Positions 1 to 11,649 of a DNA stretch of 64,000 nucleotides are shown in pieces. Made by a program: the position numbers and the translations under genes. This stretch comes from Acanthosoma haemorrhoidale (taxonomy: Eukaryota; Arthropoda; Insecta; Hemiptera; Acanthosomatidae): the NCBI GenBank assembly GCA_930367205.1, contig OV884009.1:89859189-89923188 (forward strand). Direction: 5' to 3'. The stretch's first letter is position 1, and the number at the start of each line of letters is the position of its first letter. The notes beneath the pieces are model-generated. The model was not told where the DNA came from. It did no database searches and saw only the letters and a list, made by a program, of their open reading frames with translations.

Positions 1-1470
1 CGGAAATTCCACGCAGGAAAAGACAGTCCTGGAAGCCCAGTGAAAAAGGGATTGTAAAAAGTTACAAAAAAATTAATAAAAAGGGGGGAAAGATAAATAA
101 TTGTAAAAAAACCAGGATGAAACCTTTATTTATCATTGAGCACCCCACTATTTGAATGTAGTCAGATATTCATCGAACCAACCAAAGGTTGCAGAAATAA
201 ATAGCAGCCTGCAACTCAATTAAGAAATAAACACGCAGCGAATTGGCTACTGCCTTCTCTTCAAACAAAAAAAAAAAAGACTCCAAGTCAACATTTAAAA
301 ATAAATAAAAAAAACCTACTACTAAAAACAATGTATCCTCTCAGTAAATCCACGTACTTCCATACAAGAATCAAAATTTAAAAAAATAATAAATATACCT
401 GTATTTAAATAAACGGGTTTACAAAGATTTAATGCTTAAGAATTTTTCTTTAAATAAAATGTACAAAAACAGCAAAAGAAAAAACTTATTAACAAAAAAA
501 ATTAAATCCTATTACTAGTTTCCTTCCTATGATTTAAAAAAACTAAAACTATTACATTAAAAGCTATACACATGATGTTAGTCCTTTCACTGTTCGTAAC
601 TTAAATTTAATTATTATAATACTAAAAAACCAGGAACAAAATTCACAATCTTTCGAGAGAGCGAGGGTGTAAGTGACTTTATTTTTGCAAAGTTCACTAA
701 ACTCATTGCTGAAAAGACAAATTGTTTGCCACTTGGTCTCTGATCTGATACATACCTTTTGAAGATCGCTATTTTTCGAAACCAAAATAGGATGGCCCCT
801 AGTGCCTTTACCCAGTCTAAAACATTTATTTACTACACTGCTTGGTAATTTTATTTTAAAGCCAGCAGGCTTTGCAGACTGATTGTGTCATTTTAAAATC
901 ATTTTCGAGCACTTGGTCTATTATAAAATTTTTGACGCAGTTTCCACCTTAAGAGTCTCACCTCATTTTCAAGAGAAACATTTTATTTTCCAGGAATCAC
1001 ACATCTATCTTTTTTGTTGGCTATTTCTTCTAAGGACTGACTGAGGCTATGGTTTCGGCGTCCAGCTTTATTTCTTTTGTATTGTCCTTAATAGCCTATT
1101 TCGTTTATTTTTCCTTAATTATAAATGATTTGCTAAGTCCAAACATTATGTCTTACATTAGTACGAGGTGCTCAAAATCAGCAATACTATCCCTTAATGC
1201 CCAGAAGGAAACTGAATCATACACCCTAGGTCACTGCCTCCACCACACCGATCAGATAGGACATCTACCTCAATCAAAGTGTATAAAATAGGACTTACCT
1301 TTGAATTGTGATATCCGTTGGATATATCATTCTCAGATCTCACACCATGATACACACTTAAGCACAGCTAAATAAATATACATAAAGATAAGCTAAATAA
1401 AGATATTGTAATTTACTGTGATCATATCAAATTGTTGTATTTTATCATATTAAACTTGTTTACTTTATAG
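1..1470 (+). other. Probable last intron of the FBXO11 gene
   Basis: This AT-rich stretch lies directly upstream of the FBXO11 terminal exon and ends in a polypyrimidine-like run followed by AG at 1469-1470. I looked for the preceding FBXO11 exon, which should encode the first zinc ligands of the UBR finger, and did not find it. The intron therefore probably begins outside the window. Short open frames here are low-complexity or lack any family resemblance. Confidence 0.6.
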
Positions 1471-1600
1471 GTTTTTTTGTGATTGCGGGGCTGGTACTTT
1501 ATGTAATCAATGTCAGCTTCAGGGTGAACCAGCACAAGATACTGATACTTTATATGATTCTGCTGAACCAATGGAATCACACACTCTTATGGTTAATTGA
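1471..1600 (+). CDS. FBXO11: FBXO11 (F-box only protein 11), terminal coding exon only
   Basis: This is the last coding exon of the FBXO11/DRE-1 family. These proteins are substrate receptors of SCF (SKP1-CUL1-F-box) ubiquitin ligases, with an F-box, parallel beta-helix repeats and a C-terminal UBR-type zinc finger. The exon follows an acceptor AG at 1469-1470. Its first base G completes a split codon, and 42 codons plus TGA follow. The peptide starts [20 protein letters not shown], the end of the UBR finger with its Cys ligands. It continues through [20 protein letters not shown] to the stop, matching the characteristic family C-terminus (DTDTLYDSA..ESxTL). The F-box and beta-helix exons are outside the window, so this entry is partial. 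Identification rests on recognising the family ending and on the correct splice phase. The UBR4 finger also contains FFCDCGA, but the DTDTLYDSA tail is FBXO11-specific as far as I know. Confidence 0.88.
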
Positions 1601-3359
1601 ACCTTGTGGTGTTATCAATATTTATTGAAACTGTACGCTTTTTACTATGGTGAACATTCATGGTATTATAGAAATATCTAAAATGTGTGTGGATGAGAAA
1701 ATAGGATAAAATTGTTCTGAAATATATAAGTTATGCGCAAAACGTCACTCTTAATGAATTTAAATATGCATGCGTGCGCACTAATCACTAGGTGTTTAAA
1801 TGAGTTTTTTTTCACGAAGTCTCAACTAATAAAAAATCTTCAGTAAGAAATTGGAAAATCGACCTTCAAATTTTAATTACATAAAATATATTTTTATGAG
1901 TTAACGCAATGTGTTCTATGAAGACCATGATAATCAACCATCTTTAAATTAAATTAACTCTATTAACTGAAGTCATTATTAGATCAACCAAAATCTTAGG
2001 CTAGCTTTTAAAGTTGTGCAATCTTAGTATTTGATCTTAGTTTGTTGGGAAACATAATATTATTCTTTGAGTATGTATATAATTACTCAAAAAACATTGA
2101 GCATTGAATTTATCTTATTTTTGTTAAGGTACAAAAAGCATTTTAAATAATATTGCTTTACCCATTATAACATCCTCTTTTAGGATTTTATTGTTACACA
2201 AGCTCTATGATCTGTCTATATGTTGTAGTCTTTTTATGCTTACAATTAAATATTTCATTTTTCTACCAATCTTTCTACTACTTCATCATTGAGATATGGC
2301 TTTTATTAATTCTATTTGTTGACTTATTCGTTTCATTATAGATTTAAATGCATGGTAAGTTAAACTGCTCATGTATATTTCATTAACGTATTTACGCTTA
2401 ATGGTTTGTAGGTACACTTTGACCATCTTACTTACAGACTGTAAGCATTATTTAGGTTTGGTTTTTGACACAAGTGAGTTTAATTCTGATTATGTTGTTC
2501 TTAACATAAAATAAACCTTTATATGTGCAAACATTTTAATAAGCCGTCCAGAAAGATAAAAACAAATGTAGTTGGTCTTTCCTAAAACATTTATTATTTT
2601 AGTTTTATTTCAGTTAAGCTTCAATGCATGTCTCGTCATCATACCTTAACTCTCCTGTTCATCAGGTGGGGCCTTGGCAACCTATTGAGTCTAAAGAGGT
2701 ACCTGCTACCTGCCGTGATTTATCGTCTTATTTCAGGTCTTGAGTCACTATCTGTAGAGACTTGTGTTCCCAAAGAGACAAACCCAAATCAACCCACTCA
2801 AACAGTAATTTCAAATTGACATTTGCTTTTTAATTACTGTCTTGAAGGGGTGTTTGTTTACATGTATTTCATCTAGTTAGAATTTATTATCTGCCCCATA
2901 TATTTTGTAGCTTGTTTCCTTGACCAAAAAGGTCTAAAATCATTATTAATGCTGTTAAAACCATGTTTACCCAGTTAATAATTTGACTTCACTAGCAGCC
3001 ACTTGTTTTGCGTCTTGTTAGCAGAATTAAAGAAACTGTTCAAAGAAAAAGTAATACTTCAGCTTCTATGATTTTTTTTATCAGTTTATAAACATGCTTA
3101 TTATTTACAATAGAAAAAAAAAATATTCCGGGATAATCAATAAACAATGGTGTTTAGATAATAGATTTATGTTTTGCAAATAGAAAGAAATACTACATTA
3201 GAAATATATATATGAAAACCCTATCTAAGGAAAAGCATTATTAGGTTGATCCAAAAGAGACAATACAAAAAAGTACATACCAGCTAAATATTCAATAGTG
3301 AAGAAAAATGAAAATATAACATAATAATAACTAAATCATTCTCAAACTAGCAGGCACCT
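1601..3359 (+). other. FBXO11 3' untranslated region and flank
   Basis: The sequence after the FBXO11 stop has no convincing coding content. Several AATAAA hexamers occur, for example at 2509-2514, but nothing lets me choose the true polyadenylation site. A less AT-rich block at about 2620-2810 contains a 63-codon open frame with no recognisable motif. I treat it as 3' UTR or unique intergenic DNA. Confidence 0.4.
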
Positions 3360-3660
3360 ATGGCTGCAGAGGAGGTGTTTGAGTAGGGGGTTTGAATTAT
3401 TGTGGATATTGTGAGGTAGAGAATTCCTTAAGGTGGAGTCAACAAGGAAGAAATGATCTTGTGCTGCCATTTTGTGGGCAGGAATATGAAGGTCAGATAG
3501 ACGGGATATTGTGTTCTGGGAGTAGACTGATGATTTGAACTGTAAAATATTGTAAATATAAGGAGGGGGAATAGAATTGATAGATTAGAAATTTTGCCTA
3601 ACTCTGTTAAAGGTGGGAGACAAGGGAGCCCTGAAGAATCCCAAAGACAAATCTAATGGA
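3360..3660 (-). mobile_element. Non-LTR retrotransposon remnant, ORF2 C-terminus
   Basis: Minus-strand translation gives a continuous segment including RLSDLHIPAHKMAAQDHFFL followed by DSTLRNSLPHNIHNNSNPLL and KHLLCS. The string R.WNSLP..I..S.....FK..L is the typical ending of ORF2 in CR1/Jockey-like LINEs. Here the Trp is lost but NSLPHNI and the Leu-rich end remain. No intact ORF or poly(A) tail is visible. The element is a 5'-truncated, old copy lying in the FBXO11 flank. Confidence 0.6.
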
Positions 3661-6059
3661 TCGGTATTTATGTTTTCTTAATTTGCCAAAGCAGGTGTTA
3701 TTTAATTCTGAAACCAGCATTATGTGACTTTTTAATGGATGTGATATATATTTGTTAATAACTACAGATTAAATCATCACAATTAAAAACGCATAGCGTA
3801 ATAACCCTTGTAACCATGTCAAGCTGTATTAGCAGTTTTTCTTTTTTAAAGATAAAATAGGTAACATATTTTATTTGAACAAATGCCTCCAAAAATGAAA
3901 ATTGTAACAGCCATTTCTGGGATTAGTATCATCTATTCAAAATCAATTAATTATGACGAATTCTCTGTGTTAATCTTCTTCTAGCCTCTTCAGTACTTCA
4001 AGAGAATTCCATCGGTTTAACATCTAGATTGCTTTTTTTATTAATAATCCTAAGAAACTTTTCAATCTGCTAAAAACCTAATGTTACAATTAATTTATCT
4101 GGTATAGATAGGTATCATTAACTATTAACAGTACTGAATTATACAATTAAATTATTTAATTCTTATCTAATTAGTGTTAGTGTGTGCGCATGTTTCAGTG
4201 TAAATGTATCAAGGCTGATTAATTTGTTGATAATTCAGACTGAGTTAACCTTCATTGCACAAATATTATGTTATTAGTAAAATATATTAAATATCACATC
4301 CTCTTGCATAAGCATCAAGTTTAATCAGTAAATAATTCATAGAAATGGTTGAGTGAAGAAGTATATGACACGTTTTGAGTCTGATTGTGTATGTTTATAT
4401 AATCAATTATATATAACTTGTATTTCGTAATCAAATACTTATGATAGTGTACTAATTAATTGTGAAATCCCGAATCTCTCTTGTTTATGCTAAATTATTT
4501 AGACATACTTGTGTTTTACTATGTTATTAATTTTAACATTATGTTAGTGGGTCTGTATATTTATACCTGCATACACGAATATGTACCTATTTTCAATTAA
4601 GTGAATATATCTGTGTCTATTATAAAATATTACTCCTTCATTTCTGGTCTTAGTCTATTAATGCAATACATTTTGTATTGATTTATTACTAAGAAGAATG
4701 GAGGATTTAGTGATGAATAAAATATGTTACATTTAATAAGTCCTACTTACAGAGATAAATTTCACTTATTTTTATTTAATCCTTCAAAATATCACACCTC
4801 TGTCTCTCTCTTTCTTTATTTATTATTACTTTATTTATTAATTTTTTTTTTAGTACAAATATACATTTTTATTTATTTATATTTGTTTTCATTTTTATGT
4901 TTTGCATTTATATTTACCATGAAAAATTGTTTTATATGTATAGACCTAATTATATAGGACTGCATTCCAGTTTACTTTGTTCAGTCCCTTATGTATAACT
5001 GTATATTACTTATGTATGTTGAAAATTAGGTAAGACCTTCAAAAGGAGTGTACAAATTGTAATATATTATTTATATATAATTATTATCTTTTATCAAAAT
5101 GTTTCTATTTTTATGAGATTTATGTATAGTTGTGAGTAACAAATAGTGCTTATTTGTTAGTATAAGGCTGTTTTAACGTTTTAGGCAGTAATTTATTTAA
5201 GCTGTTTGTAATAGGTAGTAATAGTATCGAATACTTAAATTTAAAAAGCTACTTTACAATTATTTTTATAATTTTTACCAATAGTGTTAATAACAAAATT
5301 AAAATATAAGATGTTATGTCTTTTGTGTATACAACACAATACTGCACTGCTTGCTGTTTTCCTTGCTGTTACTATGAATTTCAATATATAATATCTTGTG
5401 AAAAATAAATCGTAGTTAAATATTGAGCTAATAATTGGTGTATAGTATCTTTAATATCTTCCAAGTGTGTAAATGTAAATATAAATATATTGTATTATAA
5501 CTGTAGATTATGGTTGCTTTTTTTTATATATATATATGTTTTCTAGTTTTAAATACTAACCAAAAACTGTTTTAAATTACATTTAAAGGTAGCAATGCCA
5601 TAGATAAAGAAAAATTCATGATAAATTGAACTTTTGACTTCTAAATCAAAATAAGAATACATAAAAAAATAAACCATTATATTATATTCATATCCTCTAA
5701 TATTTATTAACTCTTGTCTTATATAACTACTATTCCATATATTATCTTTGTTTGTAAAATAGCAGTAAATTAACAAGGATATGTTTTGTTTTTATTATTG
5801 GATATATCTGGGAGTTATTAATTATCCATTGGCATTTTTCCTACAGAGCTGATGAATCAATTGGTTTCTTTTCACCTTCCACCCATCTTCTTTCTTTCAA
5901 TTTTTTGGCACTTGTTTGTTTTATGACCAAACTGCTACAAATACTGCCACAAACTTATTGTATCGAACAAGTTACCTACTGAACATATATAATCAGTCTC
6001 TAACTGATATCATCACATTGTTTAGGTTTGTGCTTTGTTGTTTAAAATTTATGTTTAAG
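3661..6059. other. AT-rich stretch without recognisable genes
   Basis: Very AT-rich DNA with simple runs, such as the T/A-rich block at 4800-4960 and a TA run at about 5523-5540. The 77-codon frame at 4724-4957 is a compositional artefact (Leu/Phe/Tyr/Ile strings). I see no exon, RNA gene or element with supportable ends. Confidence 0.5.
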
Positions 6060-6330
6060 TTGAGGTATATTTTTATCAAAATATCCAGTGATAGAGATGC
6101 ACTAGAGCAGCTGCAAAATTTAGGGAAAGTGATGAGGTGCTCCAATGGACATAATATGACCCTATATTTGATTGATAGGCCTAGATGGAGGTAGAATGTG
6201 AAAGTGATCATTAGGAAAGGTAATTTGTTTGAAGGTTCTAAGTTGAGTATTGAAATGATTCATATTGCAGCTAGTATATGAGGTTCAGCTACGTGGGGAA
6301 ATATAAAACCAAGAGGAAGGGGGAGAGTTT
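6060..6330 (+). mobile_element. Possible LINE RNase H domain remnant
   Basis: The plus-strand frame reads ISSDRDALEQLQ, then about 20 residues later YLIDRPRWR, a stop, and NVKVIIRKGNLFEGSKLSI. The spacing and words resemble the RNase H domain of I/Jockey-type LINEs (SDS.AAL..L ... W.PGH.G..GNE.ADELA..G..FEGPEP), with many substitutions. The catalytic residues are not all preserved. This is a weak assignment, and chance similarity is possible. Confidence 0.35.
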
Positions 6331-6982
6331 TCATTTTAGCTTCATGCTCGGCTGATTTATATGGAAATTCGACTATAAGTCTAATGTAGACTTATTCTTG
6401 TGTTTTATGAATGAGTGCCTTGAGGATGGTTCAACAAGAAAATTATGGGAAATGATGTGCTTCACTGATGAAGTAAGGATATTTTAACTAGAAAATTATG
6501 GAGATAAATGTTTTTTTATGACATACAACATTAATGAATCAATAAAAGTGAGTAAATGTTAATTATTTCAAAAAAGTTGGTTATTTTTTTAGTTCTGTTA
6601 GTAGTGTGACAATTGGTTACATTGGATGGGGGAGCAGAGTGGGGATTAAATGATTTTGAACTTCAATGTTACAATTCATTATATCCAAGAAAATACTATT
6701 CATAGAGCTAACAAAATATCTGCTCATAGATTATTATTAAATTATTTTCTGTAACATACCTAAACAAAAGCAGTTTTATCCCATTGATCAGTACTGTTCA
6801 TGGGAGTTTATCAGTACCACCACAAAAAATATTTTTCATAAACGTGTTTTTTAAAAAAGTGGCATTAATCTTATTTTATGTTTTTCAGACTACTACTTAA
6901 CCTCCAACTTATACATTATCTTGATTTGATATTATTACACAATATATTTTTTCATTACACAGAACATAATTAACTGATTATA

Positions 6983-9310
6983 ATGACACTTATCGTTTGT
7001 CATGGGGTTACTTTTATTTTTATCATCGGGTTGATATGTGGACTAACATCTAAAACATTATCTCTCTTTGTAAAACACGGGTTGAATAAAAATTGTGAAC
7101 ACATTTTAATGAATGTAGTAACAGTTCAAAAACAAAAATTACATATTACTAATCAGGGTAAAATTTGAAATCCGATAACCACCTCAATAGGATAGGAAAA
7201 TGTTTTAATTACCAAGTAATTAATTAATTCACAATTTTCAATGAGATTGGTTTTATTTTTATGACAATCGAGACATTAAATGAAACTAACATACAAAATA
7301 TAATTTCTGTTTGCAAAACACAGGTTGAGTTATAATTGCAAATACAATTTTAATTACAGTTAAAAAAGTACATTTAATTAATCAGGGTAACAAGGTCTTC
7401 AATTCAATAACATACTCAATATTTATTTTTTATTAACTTATATCCAACATCGGATGCACCAGTGCTCCAATTCGAAGAGAATAGTCTAAATGGTGCTGTA
7501 TAAGCATCTGGATGGGATAGGACAGCTGTTTCATTAGCAAAGGTGGTTAGAGAAAAGAATAGTAGGAATATCAGCGGGATTGGGATTGAGGGTGCTGAGA
7601 AAAGGAGCAGAAGGTACTTAGACCGGAAAGAAGTTATAGGAGTATTCTGGGCCACAGCGGACTTGAAAGTAGGAGTTGGAAATATGGTAGGATGGACTAG
7701 AGTTTGAAGAGCAGGCTGGAATGTCAAAATGCCAAGTGCAATGAGCCATAACAAAAAATGCGCGAGTGCAATAGTGCTTGCTCTCCTGGATGGAGGAAAT
7801 ATGGCGGAGAACGTGTTTGGAGGAGTGCACGGCTCTTAACCTTCGAGAATCAAGAAGTTGAGGTCAGGATTTCTGGGCCAATATGTATTGAAATCTAGCG
7901 AAAGGAAATAACAGCATTTGGAATTAAATGCAATTAGTAAGGTGCAGGATCTTCACTTGGCCGTTCTCAAACCCCAATGAGGGTACTTGGAGTACATGGC
8001 TGCTAACAAGTAGAAATAGGTGCTAATTGCAATGCTGTAACTTGATATAAGTTACTGAATCGCAAGGGAAGAGATTGGTGGATCATAACAGCAGTACTAG
8101 CATGAACTGTTCTTTAAGGGATGTAATGTGGAGCACCAATTGTCTATTAGTGGTTAGTATGGGTTCTGTTATGAGGACTATATCAATATTATTTTCATCC
8201 ATCAGTCCTCAGTTTGTTCGATGGTTGCGAACACCGTTTGCAAACGACAGCAGAATAAAAAGGTATTTGATGATGAAATTTATGGGTGGTAGGTGTAGTT
8301 AAATGAGGTTTGTGAGGGAGGATGTTAGAGGAGTTCGATAATTAATTAGGCCATATTAGCGAATTAATCAAACTAACTAGCTATCTATAAATTAGTTTCA
8401 TTGTCTAAGCTTTCTAATGAGACCTCAGTTATCTTTTGTCCAAGGAGATGTAGCTAGAAAATCAGAATCAAAGGCCGCACAGGTGGAGGCAAATACAAAA
8501 AAAAACCAAAACCCTAAGTTTTACTATTCCGTATAAGTGACCCCAGTTAGTTGGTAAATAATAAACTTGGATTAACACTTAGTTTTTTCTCCCCACTTCA
8601 ACATGCCTTCACGCTGGTGAAGTGGACTTCTGTGTGTGGAAGCTGTGAGCAAATGCTGTATTTTTCTTAATATTGTTTTTATATTTTGTCTTTCTTTTTT
8701 TATTGCTTTGATCTTGAACAAATGAAAAAAAAAATTTGTAAATAGTATATTCATGATTAAGTAGAATAACACACTTACTATCAGTTAGTTTGCCAAACAT
8801 CATTCCACTATGTGAAACTGGTTCTGCGAAAAAATTGTGAATATACGATGACAGTTTCAATAATTTTAGGTAGTCATAGACTATTTTAGCATATTACATA
8901 TTATTACCAGCACTTCAAGATCTTTAATTTGATACCCTACTCAATATGACAGAAAGGTATTTTTTATTTTTGTAATACTAATCAATTTATTAAAGACCTT
9001 TCAATTTTTTTCATGGAGGCTGGTTTTATTTTTAGCACCATTAGGCCATTAAGTGGAAATACAATGTAGAGTATCATGTCTCTTAAAAATCATTTTGAGT
9101 TTAAGTTAATGAACAAGATGCTAATGAATCATTGTATTTATAGATTTAAAAACCAAAACAGAAATTATATATTGTTAATCAGGACGCCCAGATCTTTAAT
9201 TTGATAACCTACTCAAAATTATAAAAAATATTTGGTTTTTAATACTAACTAATTATAATTAATTAGCGACATTTAGTCAAGTTTTATGGAGATGGCTATA
9301 TTTTTCATTT
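6983..9310. repeat. Diverged tandem repeat (about 240-270 bp unit), interrupted by a LINE
   Basis: Four diverged units share the same order of words. These are GGTTTTATTTTTA (about 7012, 7251, 9024; altered at about 9295), then TTTGTAAAACACGGGTTGA-like text, then ACATATT..TAATCAGG, then TTTGATAACCTACTCAATA. The first two units are 239 bp apart and the last two about 270 bp apart. Between the second and third units lies unrelated sequence, including the minus-strand LINE endonuclease at 7440-8330, so the array appears split by insertion. The repeat encodes nothing obvious. Confidence 0.55.
7440..8330 (-). mobile_element. Non-LTR retrotransposon remnant, endonuclease (EEP) domain
   Basis: On the minus strand, around 8190-8110, the translation contains DENNIDIVLITEPIL, matching the conserved (N)IDI..L.ET motif near the start of LINE apurinic-like endonucleases. 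Further on, at about 7740-7620, it contains CTWHFDIPACSSNSSPSY. This fits the end of the domain (W...D.P.LSSDH.PV), with the SDH His altered to Ser-Pro. Stops and frameshifts separate the pieces, so this is a dead copy of a CR1/Jockey-type element. It sits inside the old tandem repeat at 6983-9310. Confidence 0.6.
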
Positions 9311-9420
9311 CTACCCAATATCTTGTGAAATACCCTGTTTCTAGTCAGGACAGGGTACTCATAAATACCAGAACAGACGTATAAACGGGTTTCTATGTTC
9401 TATTCTAGGTTTCTATTTAT
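9283..9420 (+). repeat. Short dispersed repeat, copy A
   Basis: This segment shares GTTTTATGGAGATGG followed by .TATAT.TTTCATT.CT, then AAATACCAG and GGGTTTCTA in the same order as 22419-22540. It continues directly from the last unit of the tandem repeat at 6983-9310, so it may be the conserved edge of the same element. Confidence 0.5.
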
Positions 9421-10030
9421 AGTCTATCTCCGTTGGCGGTCGTGCAGGCCTTTTTAACCAAACATACGCAATATGACCTAATATAAAAGATATCGTATAA
9501 CATCGCCTGTGAGCCCATATGATCTGCCCGATATTAGTCCACCTCTCCTGATGGTTCTTAATTATTGTACGTCCGTCATCTTCCCTTCTTTGGAAAGTCA
9601 CTTCACAGGTCCGAGTGGTTTCCCTTTCCATGTCCATCTCCTCAGTCCTCAATTGGCAACAGTTAAATGCTGCCTGCACACGTCGATATGGAAAAATTTA
9701 GCTATGTAGACTTAAGAGCCCTAGGCTGATTAGCTCAACCTTATGCGCGGTGTTCATTTCGGCGTCCCTTTAACTTATTATCATCATCTAAGTGTAATAT
9801 AACGTTTTCTTCCAGTATAAAATTATCATCATTAATTAACATTTAGGGTGAGGAACCAATACATGTATATTACGAGTTCATAAGCAGGTTACCACTATCA
9901 TAATTTACCAGATGGTACCTTCTTATCCTGAGGTGAACACGGATATAATTTTGCATGACCATGTGGAATACGATGTGCGTCTTGAAGTTGGCACTCAGTT
10001 TGATAGCTTGTACATGACACGGATCGATAC

Positions 10031-10785
10031 TGTTGTGATATTTTAAAATGATGATTTTTAATAGTGTTTGTTTAAATAAACTCGGAATTAGCGAGCATTG
10101 AATAACGTAATAACGATCCGTGATTCATTTTTGAAAGTATGAACGTTTTTATTGTCGTCATATTAATTATTAATAATTGAAATAAAAATAATATCATATT
10201 TAATATAAACATTTATTATATAAACCTCTAAATTAAGCAAAGTATAAATATTCAAAACAACTGGCATTAAATAACGAGTTGAAAGTCAAGAAGGCAGCGG
10301 AGAGATGCAGATATATATACGAGCTAACAAAGGACCAAAATTGATTCTTTCGTCAGGAGCCCACCTTCTTTCATCAGAGGCAGGCAGAGAAGGACCCAGG
10401 TAGCGACCTTACCAAGAAGAGAGACGCTAAGGCGCCTCGTGGGGCTTCACTTTCACCAGATGCGACAACAAAGGAAGACGTCTGAAATCACGCGCTGCAG
10501 CTTAGAAGACGATTCGGATCAAGCAACCAGAAGACTACCATCGAATATTAGCAACACAAAGATACACTGGCCAGTATACTACGTAATTTTAATCTTAACA
10601 GTAATTTTTAGTACGTACGTAATTTATTTTTTGTATATCAATTTTAGTTATCTTAATGTGTGTAAATAAATCCAATAAACCTTTTGCCAGAAGTTTCCTA
10701 GATAATTATTAACAGAACCCTGAATTAACGTAAAAGTTATTAAATATAAAAGTTTTTAAAAATTATATAAAAAATATATAATTAA
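10031..10785 (+). repeat. Dispersed repeat, copy 1 (LTR-like, about 0.75 kb)
   Basis: This block is homologous to 48843-49515. Both begin TGTTGTGATATTT and share an AACTC..AATTTAGCG.GCAT block and a CGATCC.TGATTCAT-like block. They also share AGGAAGACG, ACTGGCCAGT and AATAAA(C). Both end with CTTTTGCCAGAAGTTTCCT and ATTAACAGAA..CT. The start with TG and the AATAAA near the end suggest an LTR, but I could not find a matching CA end or target duplication, so the class is open. Confidence 0.6.
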
Positions 10786-10814
10786 AATATTATTATTAAT
10801 GCATCAAGCAAATA

Positions 10815-11132
10815 TTAGAATAATACGTTGCGGATATTAAGGGTACCTTCTTCAATCGGAAGCGGAAGTGGGATATTCTTCGAGACTGTACATACGGCAA
10901 CAACATAATGATTAATGAGTTCGGTAGATAAGGGTACAGTAAGAGAAACGATGTGCTCATAATCCTGCAACAGAAAAGAAGATCCATACTGAAATATCAT
11001 CTTTCTTGGAGTTATGTCATGTAGCTGAAGTACGATATGTCCTTCTGATGTGCAGAGATCGTGTGCTTTGTTGTGGTTACATTCAGTAATTACTTGAGCA
11101 TATTCCGATGCAAATATTCTTGCAACGCATTG
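10815..11132 (-). other. Unrecognised 105-codon open frame (no ATG at its start)
   Basis: This frame is open from just after a TGA at 11133-11135 to a TAA at 10815-10817. It has mixed composition unlike the AT-rich low-complexity frames nearby. It includes ECNHNKAHDLCTSEGHIVLQ, LHDITPRKMIFQYGSSFLLQ and ELINHYVVAVCTVSKNIPLP. I do not recognise the family. It could be an exon or a fragment of a mobile element or integrated virus; none of these is shown. A second open frame of similar character lies about 200 bp upstream on the same strand (11334-11620) and contains a similar LHDITRNK string. Confidence 0.3.
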
Positions 11133-11333
11133 TCATAATAGTGCGTTGGCTTCAACTAGGCTAGAATATAAGAATCTGGACTTATGCTACTAGTAAATAA
11201 ATACCTAGGCTTCATCTTTCAGAGTATTTGAAGCTTATTGATGTTGGGCATGGAAGGCTCGTCGGGTGCAAAGGTATAAAAAGTGTTCCTAAAATTGCTT
11301 CATTGAATCAGACTGTAGGGGAAAGCATTATTT

Positions 11334-11620
11334 TTATTTGAAGGATGCCCTGGCAATGCTGAAGGCACTGAAGAAATTCCCTAAATCTGCCCTGGTATGG
11401 GCTATAGATAATCCATTTCTATTGACCTTCAATACTAGAACTTCGATAAATTTATTACGAGTTATATCATGAAGTTTCCAACACTCCTCGTCGGGCCAAG
11501 CTTCTGGATTTAACATTAGGACTTGAAAGCAAGTAGTTTTGAAGGTTTCAAAATCACGTTCAGCCATTATGCACAGTATTAGCTGTGCCTTGATTGTCGA
11601 CACCGCTGGTGATATAGATA
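11334..11620 (-). other. Unrecognised open frame of about 95 codons
   Basis: A minus-strand frame with balanced composition, including TTCFQVLMLNPEAWPDEECW, KLHDITRNKFIEVLVLKVNR and AHTRADLGNFFSAFS. It ends at a TAA at 11334-11336. There is no ATG at the start of the open stretch, so it would need splicing or be part of a broken longer gene. It resembles no family I know. The neighbouring frame at 10815-11132 may belong to the same unit. Confidence 0.25.
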
Positions 11621-11649
11621 ATCAATCTTGGGCTCATAGATGACACACA

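Noticed and set aside
1..60. Possible C-terminal coding piece reading EIPRRKRQSWKPSEKGL then stop on the plus strand
   Set aside because: Only 17 residues at the window edge, and it would lie in the presumed FBXO11 intron; no family recognised.
4724..4957. 77-codon open frame rich in Leu, Phe, Tyr and Ile
   Set aside because: Composition reflects the AT-rich T/A runs; no domain, and no splice or start context.
9413..9709. Overlapping open frames on both strands near 9.4-9.7 kb
   Set aside because: Both strands are open and neither has a recognisable motif; left unassigned.
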